Part shown: piece by piece, positions 12,450 to 12,490 of the stretch | Layout: each line of letters begins with the position of its first letter | Numbering within the stretch: the stretch's first letter is position 1 | From: Chloroflexota bacterium | GTDB taxonomy: Bacteria > Chloroflexota > Limnocylindria > P2-11E | Reading direction: 5' to 3' | Length of the DNA stretch: 12,490 nucleotides | Assembly (NCBI GenBank): GCA_005881085.1 | Contig: VBGU01000193.1 | Coordinates: forward strand, 1-12,490 | Program-made: the position numbers and the translations under genes | Notes under the pieces: generated by a model | The model's input: only the letters and a program-made list of their open reading frames with translations | The model's database searches: none | What the model was told of the DNA's origin: nothing

Positions 12450-12490
12450 AGCGAAGGCTGATTCGAGCGTCGTCGCCGCTGCGACGTTCG

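Noticed and set aside
1..12490. tRNA, rRNA, insertion sequence or prophage features
   Set aside because: I saw no tRNA T-loop with acceptor stem, no transposase motifs, no terminal repeats of an insertion sequence, and no phage genes.

Overview
The window is about 12.5 kb of GC-rich bacterial DNA (roughly two thirds G+C by eye). It carries compact operons, several starts without a ribosome binding site that sit 6-9 bases after a -10 box, a cysteine pathway of the CysM/CysO/Mec type, and a caa3-type oxidase. Together these suggest a free-living aerobe from Chloroflexota or Actinomycetota. I lean to Chloroflexota, but the window holds no marker gene that settles it.

Layout. 1-1138: the 3' end of an M42-like metallopeptidase (+), convergent with a small VOC/glyoxalase-fold protein (-). 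1139-1790: no convincing gene; hairpins and one excellent intrinsic terminator. 1791-2858: a membrane protein with a soluble tail (+). 2855-5743: a minus-strand cysteine operon. It begins with one long reading frame joining an XRE helix-turn-helix, a TPR array and a complete cysteine synthase (CysM), followed by the sulfur carrier CysO and the JAMM peptidase Mec. 5901-6029: an easily overlooked 42-codon gene for a secreted peptide, just upstream of that operon. 6129-7922: a minus-strand operon of an ArsR-like regulator, a BlaI-type repressor and an M56 membrane metallopeptidase, headed by two matching dyads. 8037-8176: a three-copy repeat. 8187-9068: an EamA transporter with an abnormal C-terminus (-). 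9108-11659: oxidase genes, namely an SCO copper chaperone (+), subunit III and a small subunit (-), and a cytochrome c-fused subunit II (+) divergent from them. Subunit I is absent. 11670-12449: a SAM-dependent methyltransferase (+).

How the genes may work together. In the known CysO pathway, thiocarboxylated CysO gives sulfur to O-phosphoserine on CysM, and Mec then releases cysteine. All three parts are here, but CysM is fused to an XRE-TPR regulator. That architecture resembles the peptide-sensing RRNPP regulators (Rgg, PlcR, NprR), and a secreted 42-residue prepeptide with a predicted mature tail bounded by two cysteines is encoded next door in the same direction. The most interesting hypothesis from this window is therefore a peptide-responsive or self-regulating cysteine-synthesis module. 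The fusion and the peptide gene are read directly from the sequence; the functional link between them is inference.
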